Origin: Paenimyroides tangerinum
GTDB lineage: Bacteria > Bacteroidota > Bacteroidia > Flavobacteriales > Flavobacteriaceae
Direction: 5' to 3'
Assembly (NCBI RefSeq): GCF_003865405.1
Contig: NZ_RQVQ01000004.1
Location: 62,001-126,000 of the forward strand
DNA: 64,000 nucleotides
The notes under the pieces were generated by a model that was not told where the DNA came from, ran no database searches, and was given only the letters and a program-made list of their open reading frames with translations. The position numbers and the translations under genes are program-made. Of the stretch, positions 1 to 9,020 are shown piece by piece. Every line of letters starts with the position of its first letter. The stretch's first letter is position 1.

Positions 1-393
1 ATTGTTCAATTTAAAAAAACGACAAAACTTAAAGGTTGTGGTTATTTTGTTGCAGATGACGTTTTTTCTGGAAAATGGTTTTTGAAGCAAATTAAAACTA
101 AAAAACTTGAAGCAAATCAAAATTTGATTATTCCATTTATTGAATTTGATATCGAAAATAAACGTGCTTCTGGAAATGCTGGTTGTAATGGGTTTAGTAG
201 TTCATTTGATTTAAATAATGATAAGATTTTATATAAAGAAATTCTCTTAACTCGAATGTTTTGTGAAGATTTATCTTTAGAACAAAATTTTGTAAAATCT
301 TTAAATGAAGTAAATACTTTTAAAGCTGAAGGAAATGAGTTGAAGTTTTACAAAGACGGAATTTTAGAATTGATTTTTGAAAAGAAAATATAA
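1..393 (+). CDS. META domain (HslJ-like) protein, C-terminal part; 5' end outside window
   Basis: The reading frame is open from base 1, so this is the end of a longer gene; the TTG at 82 is an internal codon and not a start. The visible 130 residues contain a META domain (DUF306/HslJ): a Gly-Lys-Trp entry strand, the hallmark SGNAGCNGF around residues 57-65, and a T/R-M-x-C-E-D segment near residue 83. In front of it lies L-K-G-C-G, which in flavobacterial multidomain lipoproteins often ends a preceding beta domain. META proteins are usually secreted or lipid-anchored envelope proteins of uncertain role. The family call is firm. The N-terminus and localisation cannot be judged here. Confidence 0.8.
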   Translation: MVQFKKTTKLKGCGYFVADDVFSGKWFLKQIKTKKLEANQNLIIPFIEFDIENKRASGNAGCNGFSSSFDLNNDKILYKEILLTRMFCEDLSLEQNFVKSLNEVNTFKAEGNELKFYKDGILELIFEKKI

Positions 394-409
394 AGAATTT
401 AAAAAAATT

Positions 410-448
410 AATTGAAAACGGAATTATAAAACAATTCCGTTTTCAATT
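410..448. terminator. Bidirectional terminator between META and MFS genes
   Basis: Perfect 16-bp inverted repeat, AATTGAAAACGGAATT paired with AATTCCGTTTTCAATT around a 7-base loop. It sits in the gap between two convergent genes and touches the stop codon of the minus-strand MFS gene. Confidence 0.8.
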
Positions 449-1668
449 TATGCTCTTTTAGTCCCCACTTTCTTCATATTTGGAAGAAAAGCAGCAATGA
501 TTCCTATTAAAGGTAAAAAAGAACAAATATCATAAATGTAATTGATTGAAGTTTCGTCGGCAAGCCAACCAAGTACAGCAGAACCTAATCCGCCCATTCC
601 GAAAGCAAATCCGTAAAACAAACCGCTTACCATTCCGATTTTCTTAGGTAGTAATTCCTGAGCGTAAACCAAAATTGCAGGAAATGCAGAAGAAATAATC
701 AATCCGATGATTACTACTAAAATGGCTGTAAAAGTCAAATCAGCATAAGGTAATAATAAAGTAAATGGTGCGGCTCCTAAAACCGAAAACCAAATGACAT
801 ATTTACGTCCAAAACGATCTCCGAATATTCCACCTAATAAAGTTCCGATTGCAACAGCTAATAAGAAATAAAACAAATATACTTGTGCTTGCACTTCAGT
901 TAAAGCAAATTTGTCAATGATATAAAATTGGAAATAACTGGTAATACTTGCTACATAAAAATATTTTGAAAACAAGATAACCAATAAAATAATCACTGAA
1001 AATGTGATTCTTGATTGAGATAAATTAGGTAAAAGAATTTCTTTTTTGACTTTTCCTGCAATCGATTTTAAATGATTCGCATACCATCTCCCAATAAAAA
1101 ATAAAATGAATTGAGCTAAAACCGCAAACAAAGCAAAGTAAGCGATATAAACTTGAGCATTCGGCAAAACAATCCAAGCTACTAATAACGGAGCCAAAGC
1201 CGTTCCCATATTTCCACCAATTTGGAAAACCGATTGTGCAAAACTTCTTTTTCCGCCTGAAGCCATAAATGCCACACGTGAAGATTCGGGATGAAAAACA
1301 GATGAACCAATTCCAACCAAAACAACCGAAATTAGAATCCATTCGTAACTAGCGGCATTTGCTAAACTCAATATTCCAATTAATGTAAAAGCCATTCCGA
1401 ATATTTGTGAATACGGTTTTGGATATTTGTCTGTATAAGCACCTACTACAGGCTGTAACAATGATGCAGCCAATTGATAACATAAAGTAATCATTCCAAT
1501 TTGTCCTAAACTCAATCCGAATTCGGTTTCTAATCGTGGATAAATAGAAGGAATAACTCCTTGCAACATATCGTTTAAGAAATGTGCAAAACTAATTGCA
1601 ACTAAAATACTGTAAGCTGTTTTACTTTGATTATTTTCGGGCGATTGGGTATCGTTTTGAATTTGCAT
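448..1668 (-). CDS. MFS transporter, fosmidomycin-resistance (Fsr) type
   Basis: 406 residues with the hydrophobicity pattern of a 12-helix major facilitator. The opening segment (S-F-A-H-F-L-N-D-M-L-Q-G) and the conserved G-x-G-S-S-V-F-H-P-E run near residue 120 are typical of the Fsr family, known in E. coli for fosmidomycin efflux. A second half-transporter begins after a loop near residue 210 and carries G-D-R-F-G-R-K between its second and third helices. The natural substrate is not predictable. It is a single-gene unit with its own promoter and shares an upstream region with divergent meaB. The family call is strong; the drug specificity is inference. Confidence 0.85.
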   Translation of the reverse strand: MQIQNDTQSPENNQSKTAYSILVAISFAHFLNDMLQGVIPSIYPRLETEFGLSLGQIGMITLCYQLAASLLQPVVGAYTDKYPKPYSQIFGMAFTLIGILSLANAASYEWILISVVLVGIGSSVFHPESSRVAFMASGGKRSFAQSVFQIGGNMGTALAPLLVAWIVLPNAQVYIAYFALFAVLAQFILFFIGRWYANHLKSIAGKVKKEILLPNLSQSRITFSVIILLVILFSKYFYVASITSYFQFYIIDKFALTEVQAQVYLFYFLLAVAIGTLLGGIFGDRFGRKYVIWFSVLGAAPFTLLLPYADLTFTAILVVIIGLIISSAFPAILVYAQELLPKKIGMVSGLFYGFAFGMGGLGSAVLGWLADETSINYIYDICSFLPLIGIIAAFLPNMKKVGTKRA

Positions 1669-1687
1669 TACAAAATTTGTTTGATTA

Positions 1688-1715
1688 CAAAAGTATTAAT
1701 TTGACATACAACAAA
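1688..1715 (-). promoter_or_regulatory. Putative promoter of the MFS gene
   Basis: On the minus strand, TACTTTTG (1688-1695) matches the Bacteroidota -7 consensus TAnnTTTG. A TTTG lies at 1712-1715; its 16-bp spacing is shorter than the usual 19-21. The start codon is 20 bases downstream. Confidence 0.5.
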
Positions 1716-1752
1716 GTACGTTTTTAGGTTTTCTTTTACGTAATATATTCGT

Positions 1753-1760
1753 TATTTTTG
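1753..1760 (+). promoter_or_regulatory. Putative -7 promoter element of meaB
   Basis: TATTTTTG fits TAnnTTTG and ends 19 bases before the meaB ATG. No clear -33 TTTG is seen at the usual spacing. Confidence 0.5.
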
Positions 1761-1779
1761 TAGAAAAGCAATAGTAATT

Positions 1780-2865
1780 ATGGATTCGAATGTAAATAAA
1801 AAATCAGCATTAACAGAAAACGATGGCATTGAACAACCACAATCAGTTAGCGATGTTGCTGCTGAACGAATTCGTAATTTACGTAAAAAGAAGATTAATT
1901 CTCAAGAAATTTACTCAGGTATTTTAAATCACGATAAGGTTGCTTTAAGCAAAGGAATAACTTTAGTAGAAAGTACGAATCCAAATCATAAAAATTTAGC
2001 AAACGAAGTAATTGATGCTTGTTTACCATACGCAAATAAATCGGTTCGTATCGGAATTACAGGAGTTCCAGGTGTTGGAAAAAGTACGTTTATCGAAGCT
2101 TTTGGAATGTATTTAACCTCTATCGGAAAAAAAGTTGCAGTTTTAGCGATTGATCCGAGTAGTTCGATTTCGCACGGAAGTATTTTAGGCGATAAAACCC
2201 GAATGGAAGATTTGGTAAGAAACGTAAATGCATTTATTCGTCCGTCTGCATCTGGAGATAGTTTGGGCGGTGTTGCTCGTAAAACGCGTGAAAGTATTAT
2301 TTTGTGCGAAGCTTGTGGTTTTGATGTTATTTTGATTGAAACCGTTGGAGTTGGACAAAGTGAAACTGCTGTTCACAGTATGGTTGATTTCTTTTTACTT
2401 TTGAATTTAGCCGGAGCTGGTGATGAATTACAAGGAATTAAGCGCGGAATTATGGAAATGGCCGATGCTATTGTGATTAACAAAGCTGATGGCGATAATT
2501 TAAATAAAGCTAGAAATGCAAAATTAGATGTTAACAGAGCGTTGCATTTATTTCCACCAAAAGCATCGAAATGGCAACCCAAAGTAAAATTAGCAAGTGC
2601 ATATTACAATGAAGGAATTGCTGAAATTTGGGAAATGCTTTCAGAATATTTTACTTTAACTAAAGAAAATAATTATTTCGATAATCACAGAAAAGAACAA
2701 AATAAATATTGGATGATGGAAACTATTCAAGAGCAAATTTTGAATCGTTTTTATCAAACTAAAGGAATTGAAACATTGATTGAATCTAATAAAACAGCCG
2801 TTCAAGAAAATGAAAAGTCGCCATTTAGTGCTGCTTCTGAAATTTTAGATTATTATTTTAGGTAA
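1780..2865 (+). CDS. meaB: Methylmalonyl-CoA mutase-associated GTPase MeaB
   Basis: 361-residue G3E-family P-loop GTPase, the chaperone that protects and gates cobalamin loading of methylmalonyl-CoA mutase. Visible motifs are the Walker A G-V-P-G-V-G-K-S-T at about 94-102, the following D-P-S-S-S-I-S-H-G-S-I-L-G-D-K-T-R-M block characteristic of MeaB/ArgK, the switch E-T-V-G-V-G-Q-S-E, and the base-recognition N-K-A-D. Residues 1-40 form an N-terminal extension. The mutase subunits are not in the window, so this copy is unlinked from its partner on this side. The former 'ArgK arginine kinase' label is obsolete. Confidence 0.93.
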   Translation: MDSNVNKKSALTENDGIEQPQSVSDVAAERIRNLRKKKINSQEIYSGILNHDKVALSKGITLVESTNPNHKNLANEVIDACLPYANKSVRIGITGVPGVGKSTFIEAFGMYLTSIGKKVAVLAIDPSSSISHGSILGDKTRMEDLVRNVNAFIRPSASGDSLGGVARKTRESIILCEACGFDVILIETVGVGQSETAVHSMVDFFLLLNLAGAGDELQGIKRGIMEMADAIVINKADGDNLNKARNAKLDVNRALHLFPPKASKWQPKVKLASAYYNEGIAEIWEMLSEYFTLTKENNYFDNHRKEQNKYWMMETIQEQILNRFYQTKGIETLIESNKTAVQENEKSPFSAASEILDYYFR

Positions 2866-3051
2866 AAAGAAGTTGTAAAATTAAAAGCACTTTGTTAGTA
2901 ACAATGTGTAAAAAGAATTATTTTACCTTTATTATTAATTTTGAAAAGTAATAATAAGCTTCTTACTTTACATGTAAATTATTCTTCGATAATCAAAGTA
3001 ATAAATAAGTTTCCAACAATTAGAAATAAAATATTTAAAAATTAGTTAGTT

Positions 3052-3059
3052 TATATTTG
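3052..3059 (+). promoter_or_regulatory. -7 promoter element that decides the DsbA-family start
   Basis: TATATTTG is a perfect TAnnTTTG. An in-frame TTG at 3057 lies inside this element and is therefore unlikely to be translated, which leaves the ATG at 3075 as the start. Confidence 0.55.
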
Positions 3060-3074
3060 ATAAAAATTAAAAAT

Positions 3075-3767
3075 ATGAAAGTTCAAATTTGGTCGGATAT
3101 TATGTGTCCCTTTTGTTATATCGGTAAAAAGAATTTTGAAAAAGCTTTAGATAATTTACCATTCAAAGATAAAATAGAAATTGAATGGAAGAGTTTTCAA
3201 TTGGACCCTACTTTATCTGAAACTTCTGGAGAATTCACTACAAAGCAATATTTGATGGAGAAGAAAGGATTTTCTGAAGTTCAATACAACCAAATGCAAG
3301 AAAGATTAAATGCAATGGGTAAAGCAGTCGGAATTGATTTTTCGCAAACAAGTCCAATTGCTGCAAATACGTTAAAAGCGCATAAATTACTACATTTAGC
3401 AAAGCAATTTGGGAAACAAGATGAGTTGAAAGAGTTGTTATTAAAAGCTCATTTTGAAAAAGGTTTAAATGTGGCAGATTCAAATGTTTTGATTGATTTA
3501 GGAAACGCAATCGGAATTGATTCGGAAGTTATTTCAAAAGCTTTAAATGATGATGCTATTGCTTATGAAGTACAACAAGATATTTTAGAAGCTCAAAATA
3601 TTGGAGTAACTGGTGTTCCCTTTTTTGTGTTAAACAATAAATATGCGGTTTCTGGTGCTCAACCTCAAGAAGTTTTTATCGATGCGATGAAACAAGCTTA
3701 TAACGAAATTGAGGTTTTGAATCAAAATAATGACGCTAATTCTTGTTCAATTGACGGTTGCGAATAA
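3075..3767 (+). CDS. DsbA-family (FrnE-like) thiol oxidoreductase
   Basis: 230 residues from the ATG at 3075. A thioredoxin-fold DsbA/FrnE protein: the active-site C-P-F-C is at residues 11-14 in the context S-D-I-M-C-P-F-C-Y-I-G-K. A large helical insertion follows, and the cis-proline loop T-G-V-P-F-F-V lies near the C-terminus. There is no signal peptide, so it should act in the cytoplasm like FrnE proteins, as a disulfide oxidoreductase or isomerase. The tail ends N-S-C-S-I-D-G-C-E, adding two cysteines that could form a redox pair. It is monocistronic, with a promoter in front and a terminator behind. Substrate unknown. Confidence 0.88.
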   Translation: MKVQIWSDIMCPFCYIGKKNFEKALDNLPFKDKIEIEWKSFQLDPTLSETSGEFTTKQYLMEKKGFSEVQYNQMQERLNAMGKAVGIDFSQTSPIAANTLKAHKLLHLAKQFGKQDELKELLLKAHFEKGLNVADSNVLIDLGNAIGIDSEVISKALNDDAIAYEVQQDILEAQNIGVTGVPFFVLNNKYAVSGAQPQEVFIDAMKQAYNEIEVLNQNNDANSCSIDGCE

Positions 3768-3774
3768 CAAATTT

Positions 3775-3801
3775 AAATGTGTTTAAAAGCACATTTTTTT
3801 T
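3775..3801 (+). terminator. Terminator after the DsbA-family gene
   Basis: AAATGTG / CACATTT stem with an 8-base loop, followed by an uninterrupted T tract. Confidence 0.65.
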
Positions 3802-3826
3802 GTTTTTAAATTGACTGAAGAAATAC

Positions 3827-3834
3827 TACTTTTG
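3827..3834 (+). promoter_or_regulatory. Putative -7 promoter element of pyrD
   Basis: TACTTTTG fits TAnnTTTG, 29 bases before the pyrD ATG. It presumably also drives the LysE-type gene four bases downstream of pyrD. Confidence 0.5.
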
Positions 3835-3863
3835 TAAAAAATATCAACAACACATCTCAAACT

Positions 3864-4883
3864 ATGTATAAATCTTTACTTCGTCCTATTTTTTTTAAAT
3901 TCGACCCTGAAGAAGTGCATCATTTCACTTTTTCATTAATCAAAACAACTCAGAAAATTCCTGGAGTTCGTTCTATAATAAAATCGATTTATCAAGTAAA
4001 TGATAAAAGATTAGAACGTGAAGTTTTTGGTTTGAAATTTAAGAATCCAGTTGGACTTGCTGCAGGTTTAGATAAAGATGCAAAGATTTATAACGAGTTA
4101 GATGCTTTTGGATTTGGTTTTATTGAAATCGGAACGATTACTCCGAAACCTCAAGAAGGAAATCCTAAAAAGCGTTTGTTTCGCTTAAAAGAAGATTCGG
4201 GAATTATTAACCGAATGGGTTTTAATAATGGTGGAATTGCATTAGCTGTTCAGCGTTTAAAACAAAATAAAGGTGTTCTAATTGGTGGAAATATCGGTAA
4301 AAATAAAGTAACTCCAAACGAAAATGCTGTTGATGATTATGCGATTTGTTTTGATGCTTTATACGATTATGTCGATTATTTTGTAGTAAATGTAAGTTCG
4401 CCAAATACGCCAAATTTACGTGCGTTACAAGACAAAGAACCGTTGATGGAATTGTTAGGAACGCTTCAGACAATGAATTTAAAAAAGCCAAAAGCAAAAC
4501 CAATTTTATTAAAAATAGCTCCTGATTTAACTGATGAGCAATTGTTAGATATTATTGATATCATCAACGAAACTAAAATCGCAGGTGTAATTGCTACCAA
4601 TACAACGATTTCTCGTGAAGGATTAAAATCTGAAAATAAAGTTGAGGTTGGTGGACTTTCAGGGAAACCATTGCGTCAACGTTCAACAGAAGTGATTCGT
4701 TTCTTATCTGAAAAAAGTAATAAATCATTTCCTATTATTGGAGTAGGAGGGATTCATTCTGCAGCGGATGCGTTAGAAAAATTAGATGCAGGAGCTGCTT
4801 TAGTTCAGATTTATACCGGATTTATTTATGAAGGTCCAGGTTTAATCAAAGAAATCAATCAAGCGATTTTAAACAGAAAATAA
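3864..4883 (+). CDS. pyrD: Dihydroorotate dehydrogenase (quinone), class 2
   Basis: 339 residues, the usual length of class 2 enzymes. It oxidises dihydroorotate to orotate in pyrimidine synthesis, using FMN and passing electrons to membrane quinone. The N-terminal amphipathic segment ([13 protein letters not shown]) is the quinone-side membrane-association helix. The FMN barrel starts at [16 protein letters not shown]. The catalytic-base loop [11 protein letters not shown] carries serine rather than the class 1 cysteine. The FMN phosphate loop [11 protein letters not shown] lies near the end. It is followed four bases later by an unrelated exporter gene, probably co-transcribed. Confidence 0.95.
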   Translation: MYKSLLRPIFFKFDPEEVHHFTFSLIKTTQKIPGVRSIIKSIYQVNDKRLEREVFGLKFKNPVGLAAGLDKDAKIYNELDAFGFGFIEIGTITPKPQEGNPKKRLFRLKEDSGIINRMGFNNGGIALAVQRLKQNKGVLIGGNIGKNKVTPNENAVDDYAICFDALYDYVDYFVVNVSSPNTPNLRALQDKEPLMELLGTLQTMNLKKPKAKPILLKIAPDLTDEQLLDIIDIINETKIAGVIATNTTISREGLKSENKVEVGGLSGKPLRQRSTEVIRFLSEKSNKSFPIIGVGGIHSAADALEKLDAGAALVQIYTGFIYEGPGLIKEINQAILNRK

Positions 4884-4887
4884 TATA

Positions 4888-5505
4888 ATGACATTAGATA
4901 CCATTCTTTCTTTTTTCTTAACCAGTTTGGTATTAACCATTGCACCGGGACCGGATGTAATGTACGTTTTGTCACAAAGTATTTCCAAAGGCCGTAATTA
5001 TGGAATTGCGGCTGCTTTGGGATTATCTTCCGGATTACTTTTTCACACGACTTTGTTGGCTTTTGGAATTTCGACTATGATTACGGCAATTCCTTGGTTG
5101 TTTCAAGCGATTAAGATTTTTGGAGCTTTGTATCTTTTATGGATTGCGTATAACGTTTTTAAATCGCCAGCAAGTTTCCATTTAAAAGAATCTACATCAC
5201 AAGTTGATAAACCTATAAAAAATGTAACTCAAGGTTTGATTATGAATATTTCAAATCCAAAAGTTATGCTTTTTTTCTTAGCTTTATTTCCTACATTTTT
5301 AAATCCTAGTTTAGGAAATGTAAAACTTCAAGTTTATACATTAGGAAGTATTTTTATGATTCAAGCATTAATCGTGTTTGTTTTATATGCGATTATTGCT
5401 TCTTCATTGACTCTTGTTTTAAGAGAAAGTAAAGCTTTTAATCTAATTCTGAAATGGTTGCAAATAGTCGTTTTTGTGACTTTAGCATTTTTTATGTTTT
5501 TTTAA
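4888..5505 (+). CDS. LysE/RhtB-family amino-acid exporter
   Basis: 205 residues with about six hydrophobic helices. The N-terminal signature I-A-P-G-P-D-V-M-Y-V, followed by G-R-x-x-G-I-A-A-A-L-G, is diagnostic of the RhtB/LysE exporters. The middle N-x-S-N-P-K-V-M-L-F-F segment is the other conserved block. Members export amino acids or homoserine lactones; the substrate here cannot be told. It begins four bases after pyrD, so the two are likely one transcript. Confidence 0.85.
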   Translation: MTLDTILSFFLTSLVLTIAPGPDVMYVLSQSISKGRNYGIAAALGLSSGLLFHTTLLAFGISTMITAIPWLFQAIKIFGALYLLWIAYNVFKSPASFHLKESTSQVDKPIKNVTQGLIMNISNPKVMLFFLALFPTFLNPSLGNVKLQVYTLGSIFMIQALIVFVLYAIIASSLTLVLRESKAFNLILKWLQIVVFVTLAFFMFF

Positions 5506-5534
5506 TTTTAGATTAATATTTAAACCTCTTTTTT

Positions 5535-5564
5535 TTGCATCTTATTCAGAAACTATTATCTTTG
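5535..5564 (+). promoter_or_regulatory. Promoter of the HMG-CoA lyase gene
   Basis: A TTG at 5535-5537 (end of a T run) and TATCTTTG at 5557-5564 are 19 bp apart, matching the -33/-7 arrangement. The ATG at 5571 is only six bases after the -7 box, so transcription should start at or next to the start codon. The box also explains why the in-frame TTG at 5535 is not a start. Confidence 0.6.
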
Positions 5565-5570
5565 GTGACT

Positions 5571-6434
5571 ATGAAACCAGTTAAGATTATAGAATGTCCG
5601 CGTGATGCAATGCAAGGCATCAAAGATTTTATTCCTACAGAAAAAAAAGTACAATATATCCAATCGTTATTGCGCGTTGGATTTGATACGATTGATTTTG
5701 GAAGTTTTGTTTCTCCCAAAGCGATACCGCAAATGCAAGATACGGTTGAGGTTTTAGCTCAACTTGATTTATCGCAGACTAAATCGAAATTATTAGCAAT
5801 TATCGCTAATACCAAAGGTGCTGAAATGGCATCGGTTCATAAAGAAATTCAATATTTAGGATTTCCATTTTCGATTTCTGAAAACTTTCAGATGCGAAAT
5901 ACACATAAAACGATTGCAGAATCATTAATTACATTAAATGAAATTCTGGAAATTGCAAACAAAACCAATAAGGAAGTAGTTGCATATCTTTCTATGGGAT
6001 TCGGAAATCCGTATGGTGACCCGTGGAATGTTGATATCGTTGGAGAATGGACAGAAAAGTTAGCCAATATGGGTGTGACTATTCTTTCTTTATCTGATAC
6101 TGTTGGAAGTTCAACACCTGAAGATATTGATTATTTGTTTTCGAATTTAATACCTAAATATCCAAATGTTGAATTTGGTGCGCATTTACATTCAACTCCA
6201 ACAGCTTGGTTTGAAAAGGTAGATGCAGCATACAAAGCAGGATGCTTGCGTTTTGATGGAGCAATAAAAGGTTTTGGTGGTTGTCCAATGGCAAAAGATG
6301 ATTTAACAGGAAATATGCCAACTGAAAAAATGTTGTCTTACTTTACTGCAAATAAGGTAGAAACAAATATTCAGGCTATGTCTTTCGAAGCGTCTTATAA
6401 CGAAGCTTTAAAAATATTCAATTTTTATCATTAA
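5571..6434 (+). CDS. Hydroxymethylglutaryl-CoA lyase
   Basis: 287 residues from the ATG at 5571. A DRE-TIM barrel enzyme cleaving HMG-CoA to acetyl-CoA and acetoacetate, the last step of leucine breakdown. The N-terminal E-C-P-R-D carries the catalytic Arg-Asp, F-G-S-F-V-S-P-K is the substrate loop, G-A-H-L-H-S-T-P holds the metal-binding histidines, and G-F-G-G-C-P-M-A-K-D with G-N-M-P-T-E is the HMG-CoA lyase signature with the active-site cysteine. Isopropylmalate or homocitrate synthases lack this G-G-C-P loop. The mRNA is probably nearly leaderless. No other leucine-pathway gene is adjacent. Confidence 0.9.
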   Translation: MKPVKIIECPRDAMQGIKDFIPTEKKVQYIQSLLRVGFDTIDFGSFVSPKAIPQMQDTVEVLAQLDLSQTKSKLLAIIANTKGAEMASVHKEIQYLGFPFSISENFQMRNTHKTIAESLITLNEILEIANKTNKEVVAYLSMGFGNPYGDPWNVDIVGEWTEKLANMGVTILSLSDTVGSSTPEDIDYLFSNLIPKYPNVEFGAHLHSTPTAWFEKVDAAYKAGCLRFDGAIKGFGGCPMAKDDLTGNMPTEKMLSYFTANKVETNIQAMSFEASYNEALKIFNFYH

Positions 6435-6446
6435 AATACTTCAGTA

Positions 6447-6478
6447 AATATGCCGTTAATTAGAAATAACGGCATATT
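6447..6478. terminator. Inverted repeat shared by convergent genes
   Basis: Perfect 12-bp stem AATATGCCGTTA / TAACGGCATATT with an 8-base loop. It contains the final codons and stop of the minus-strand ABC exporter. Neither side has a long T tract, so termination efficiency is uncertain. Confidence 0.55.
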
Positions 6479-8207
6479 GTGATTCATATAAACCTTTATA
6501 ATATCCATTTTCAAATTCGACTAATTCAGAATGCGTACCTTGTTCGACAATTTCGCCTTGGTCCATTACAATAATGTGGTCTGCGTTTACAATAGTTGCT
6601 AAACGATGTGCGATCACAATAGATGTTCTTCCTTTAGTTAATGTACCAATTGCTGACTGAATCAATTCTTCTGAATGTGTGTCGATTGAAGATGTTGCTT
6701 CGTCCAAAATCAAAATACTTGGATTACTTACATAAGCTCTTAAAAATGCTATTAGTTGGCGCTGTCCTGATGACAACATCGCACCGCGTTCTTTTACATT
6801 ATATTGATAACCTTCAGGAAGTGTTTGAATGAAATCATGAACGCCAATTTTCTTTGCAGCTTCGTAAACTTCTTCTTCAGAAATATTCGGATTGTTTAAA
6901 GTAATGTTATTGTAAATCGTATCACTAAATAAGAAAACATCTTGTAAAACAACTGCAATCTGTGAACGTAAACTATCTAATGTAAAATCATTAATATTAT
7001 GTTTATCGATGGTGATTTTCCCTTTATCAATTTCGTAAAAACGACTTAATAAATTAATAATAGTTGATTTTCCTGCTCCTGAACCACCTACAATTGCAAT
7101 AGTTTTTCCAGCTTCGACCGAAAGGTTGATTCCTTTTAAAACTTCAGTTCCTTTGATGTAACTAAAGTGAATGCCTTTCATTTCGATTTCACCTTTAAAC
7201 GTTGGAGCAATTTGTGTTCCTTCTTTTTGTATCAATTCATTTTGATTCATAATCTCAAAAACGCGGTCAGCCGCAATAATTCCCATTTGCATTACATTAA
7301 ATTTATCTGCAATTTGACGTAATGGATTAAATAATAAAGGAATCATTGAAATATATCCAAACATAGCACCAACTGTAGTGAAATTATCTCCGCCAATCAT
7401 TCTAAAACCACCGTACATAATCACAAATCCTAAAGTTAATTGTGAGATTATATCTGCAATAGGGAAGAAGATGGAGTTGTATAAAATGTTTTTTTGCCAA
7501 GCATCGTTATGTTTTTGGTTGATTGCTTCAAATTTTTTGTACTCGATTTCTTCTCGATTAAAAAGCTGAACGATTTTCATTCCAGTAACTCGTTCTTGAA
7601 CAAAAGTATTTAGATTGGCAATCTGTGCACGAACTTCTTCAAATGCAGTTTTCATGTGTTTTTGAAATATTCTTGTAGCGAAAACCAAGATTGGCATTGC
7701 AAGAATAACAATGATACTCATTTGCCAATTCATATAAATCATAATGATTAAAACAACTAACATTTTTAAAACATCTCCAACAATCATAAACAAACCTTGG
7801 CTAAAAATGCTTGCGATGGATTCTATGTCTGAAACGTTTCTTGTTACTAATTTCCCTACAGGTTCGTTATCGAAATATTTCAAACGAAAACGCAACATTT
7901 TATGAAATAATTCTTGACGAATATCTTTAATAATATTTTGACCTAACCAACTTGAAATGAAGGTAAATGCGTACTGAGCAACAATTTCTAATAATAAAAC
8001 AATTCCCATTAAAGAAACAAAAAAGACAAGACCATCTGCATCTTTTTTGGAAATATATTTATCCACGACAACCTCAATCATATATGGACGAATAGCTGCA
8101 AAGATTGATAAAGTAACCAAACTGATAATCACCCAATACAATTTTGATTGATAGGGTTTTGCATATTGTAATACTTTTTTTAATGTTTCGCTTTTAAATT
8201 TTGCCAT
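6456..8207 (-). CDS. ABC exporter, fused membrane and ATPase domains (MsbA/MdlB type)
   Basis: 583 residues. Six transmembrane helices fill roughly residues 20-310. The nucleotide-binding domain follows: Walker A G-G-S-G-A-G-K-S-T near 375, Q loop V-V-L-Q-D-V-F-L-F, ABC signature L-S-S-G-Q-R-Q-L (serine in place of the first glycine of LSGGQ), Walker B I-L-I-L-D-E-A-T-S-S, and switch histidine I-A-H-R-L. It should act as a dimer in the inner membrane exporting lipids, peptides or drugs. Its ATG overlaps the truA stop by one base (TAATG), so translation is coupled. Substrate unknown; close homologues are labelled lipid A or multidrug exporters. Confidence 0.88.
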   Translation of the reverse strand: MAKFKSETLKKVLQYAKPYQSKLYWVIISLVTLSIFAAIRPYMIEVVVDKYISKKDADGLVFFVSLMGIVLLLEIVAQYAFTFISSWLGQNIIKDIRQELFHKMLRFRLKYFDNEPVGKLVTRNVSDIESIASIFSQGLFMIVGDVLKMLVVLIIMIYMNWQMSIIVILAMPILVFATRIFQKHMKTAFEEVRAQIANLNTFVQERVTGMKIVQLFNREEIEYKKFEAINQKHNDAWQKNILYNSIFFPIADIISQLTLGFVIMYGGFRMIGGDNFTTVGAMFGYISMIPLLFNPLRQIADKFNVMQMGIIAADRVFEIMNQNELIQKEGTQIAPTFKGEIEMKGIHFSYIKGTEVLKGINLSVEAGKTIAIVGGSGAGKSTIINLLSRFYEIDKGKITIDKHNINDFTLDSLRSQIAVVLQDVFLFSDTIYNNITLNNPNISEEEVYEAAKKIGVHDFIQTLPEGYQYNVKERGAMLSSGQRQLIAFLRAYVSNPSILILDEATSSIDTHSEELIQSAIGTLTKGRTSIVIAHRLATIVNADHIIVMDQGEIVEQGTHSELVEFENGYYKGLYESQYAVISN

Positions 8208-8941
8208 TATATATAAGGATAGGAAACTTTTGTTAAATATAAACCATGTGCTGGAACTGAAAATCCTGCTTTTCCACGATTTTTACTTTCGATAATTGTT
8301 CGCATTTCTTGAACTTCGATTTTTTCTAAACCAATATTAATTAAAGTACCTACAATTGCACGAACCATATTTCTCAGAAAACGATTTGCCGAAATAGTAA
8401 ATACCAAATTATCATTGTTTAACTGCCAATGCGCTTCAGTTATTGTGCAATTGAACGTAAAAACATCGGTATGCGTTTTAGAAAAACATTCAAAATCTTC
8501 ATATTCTAAAAGAATTTTAGCCGCTTCGTTCATTTTATCAATGTTCAACTTTCTGAAATGGTACCAACTTAAATCTTTTGAAAAAACATTCTTTTTTAAA
8601 TGAATGTGATATTCATAAGTTCTGGCTGTTGCATCAAATCGTGTATGTGCATCAGCAGAAACAGGAAAAATTCGAAAAACAGCAATATCTTCTGGTAAAT
8701 ATGAATTGACTTTTCGAACAGCATCTTCAAAATTAAAATCAACTTCTGTATCAAAATGGGCATACATTTGTGAAGCATGAACACCAGCATCTGTTCGTCC
8801 TGCACCAACTAATTCAAACGTGTCTTTAAGAATTAAGTTTGTAGCTTTTGTTAAAACTTCTTGTACTGAAATGGCTTCTGGTTGTATTTGCCAGCCGTGA
8901 TAATTTGTACCTTTGTATGCGAATTCTATAAAATATCTCAA
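8207..8941 (-). CDS. truA: tRNA pseudouridine(38-40) synthase TruA
   Basis: 244 residues, normal for the family. It modifies uridines 38-40 of the anticodon arm. The catalytic aspartate is D51 in G-A-G-R-T-D-A-G-V-H-A. Other conserved blocks are A-Y-K-G-T-N-Y-H-G-W-Q near the start and the R-F-L-R-N-M-V-R motif of the second half. It is the upstream partner of the ABC exporter, with stop and start overlapping by one base; this linkage looks like transcriptional convenience rather than a shared pathway. Confidence 0.95.
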   Translation of the reverse strand: MRYFIEFAYKGTNYHGWQIQPEAISVQEVLTKATNLILKDTFELVGAGRTDAGVHASQMYAHFDTEVDFNFEDAVRKVNSYLPEDIAVFRIFPVSADAHTRFDATARTYEYHIHLKKNVFSKDLSWYHFRKLNIDKMNEAAKILLEYEDFECFSKTHTDVFTFNCTITEAHWQLNNDNLVFTISANRFLRNMVRAIVGTLINIGLEKIEVQEMRTIIESKNRGKAGFSVPAHGLYLTKVSYPYI

Positions 8942-9020
8942 TTTTCGTAATCTTATTTTTCAATTGACAAATATAGTTTAATTTAGCGTGATACTTTATA
9001 CTACTTCAGAGCAAATTAAC

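Noticed and set aside
4888..5505. LysE-type exporter as a functional partner of PyrD
   Set aside because: Close spacing shows co-transcription only; no pyrimidine link is known for this family.
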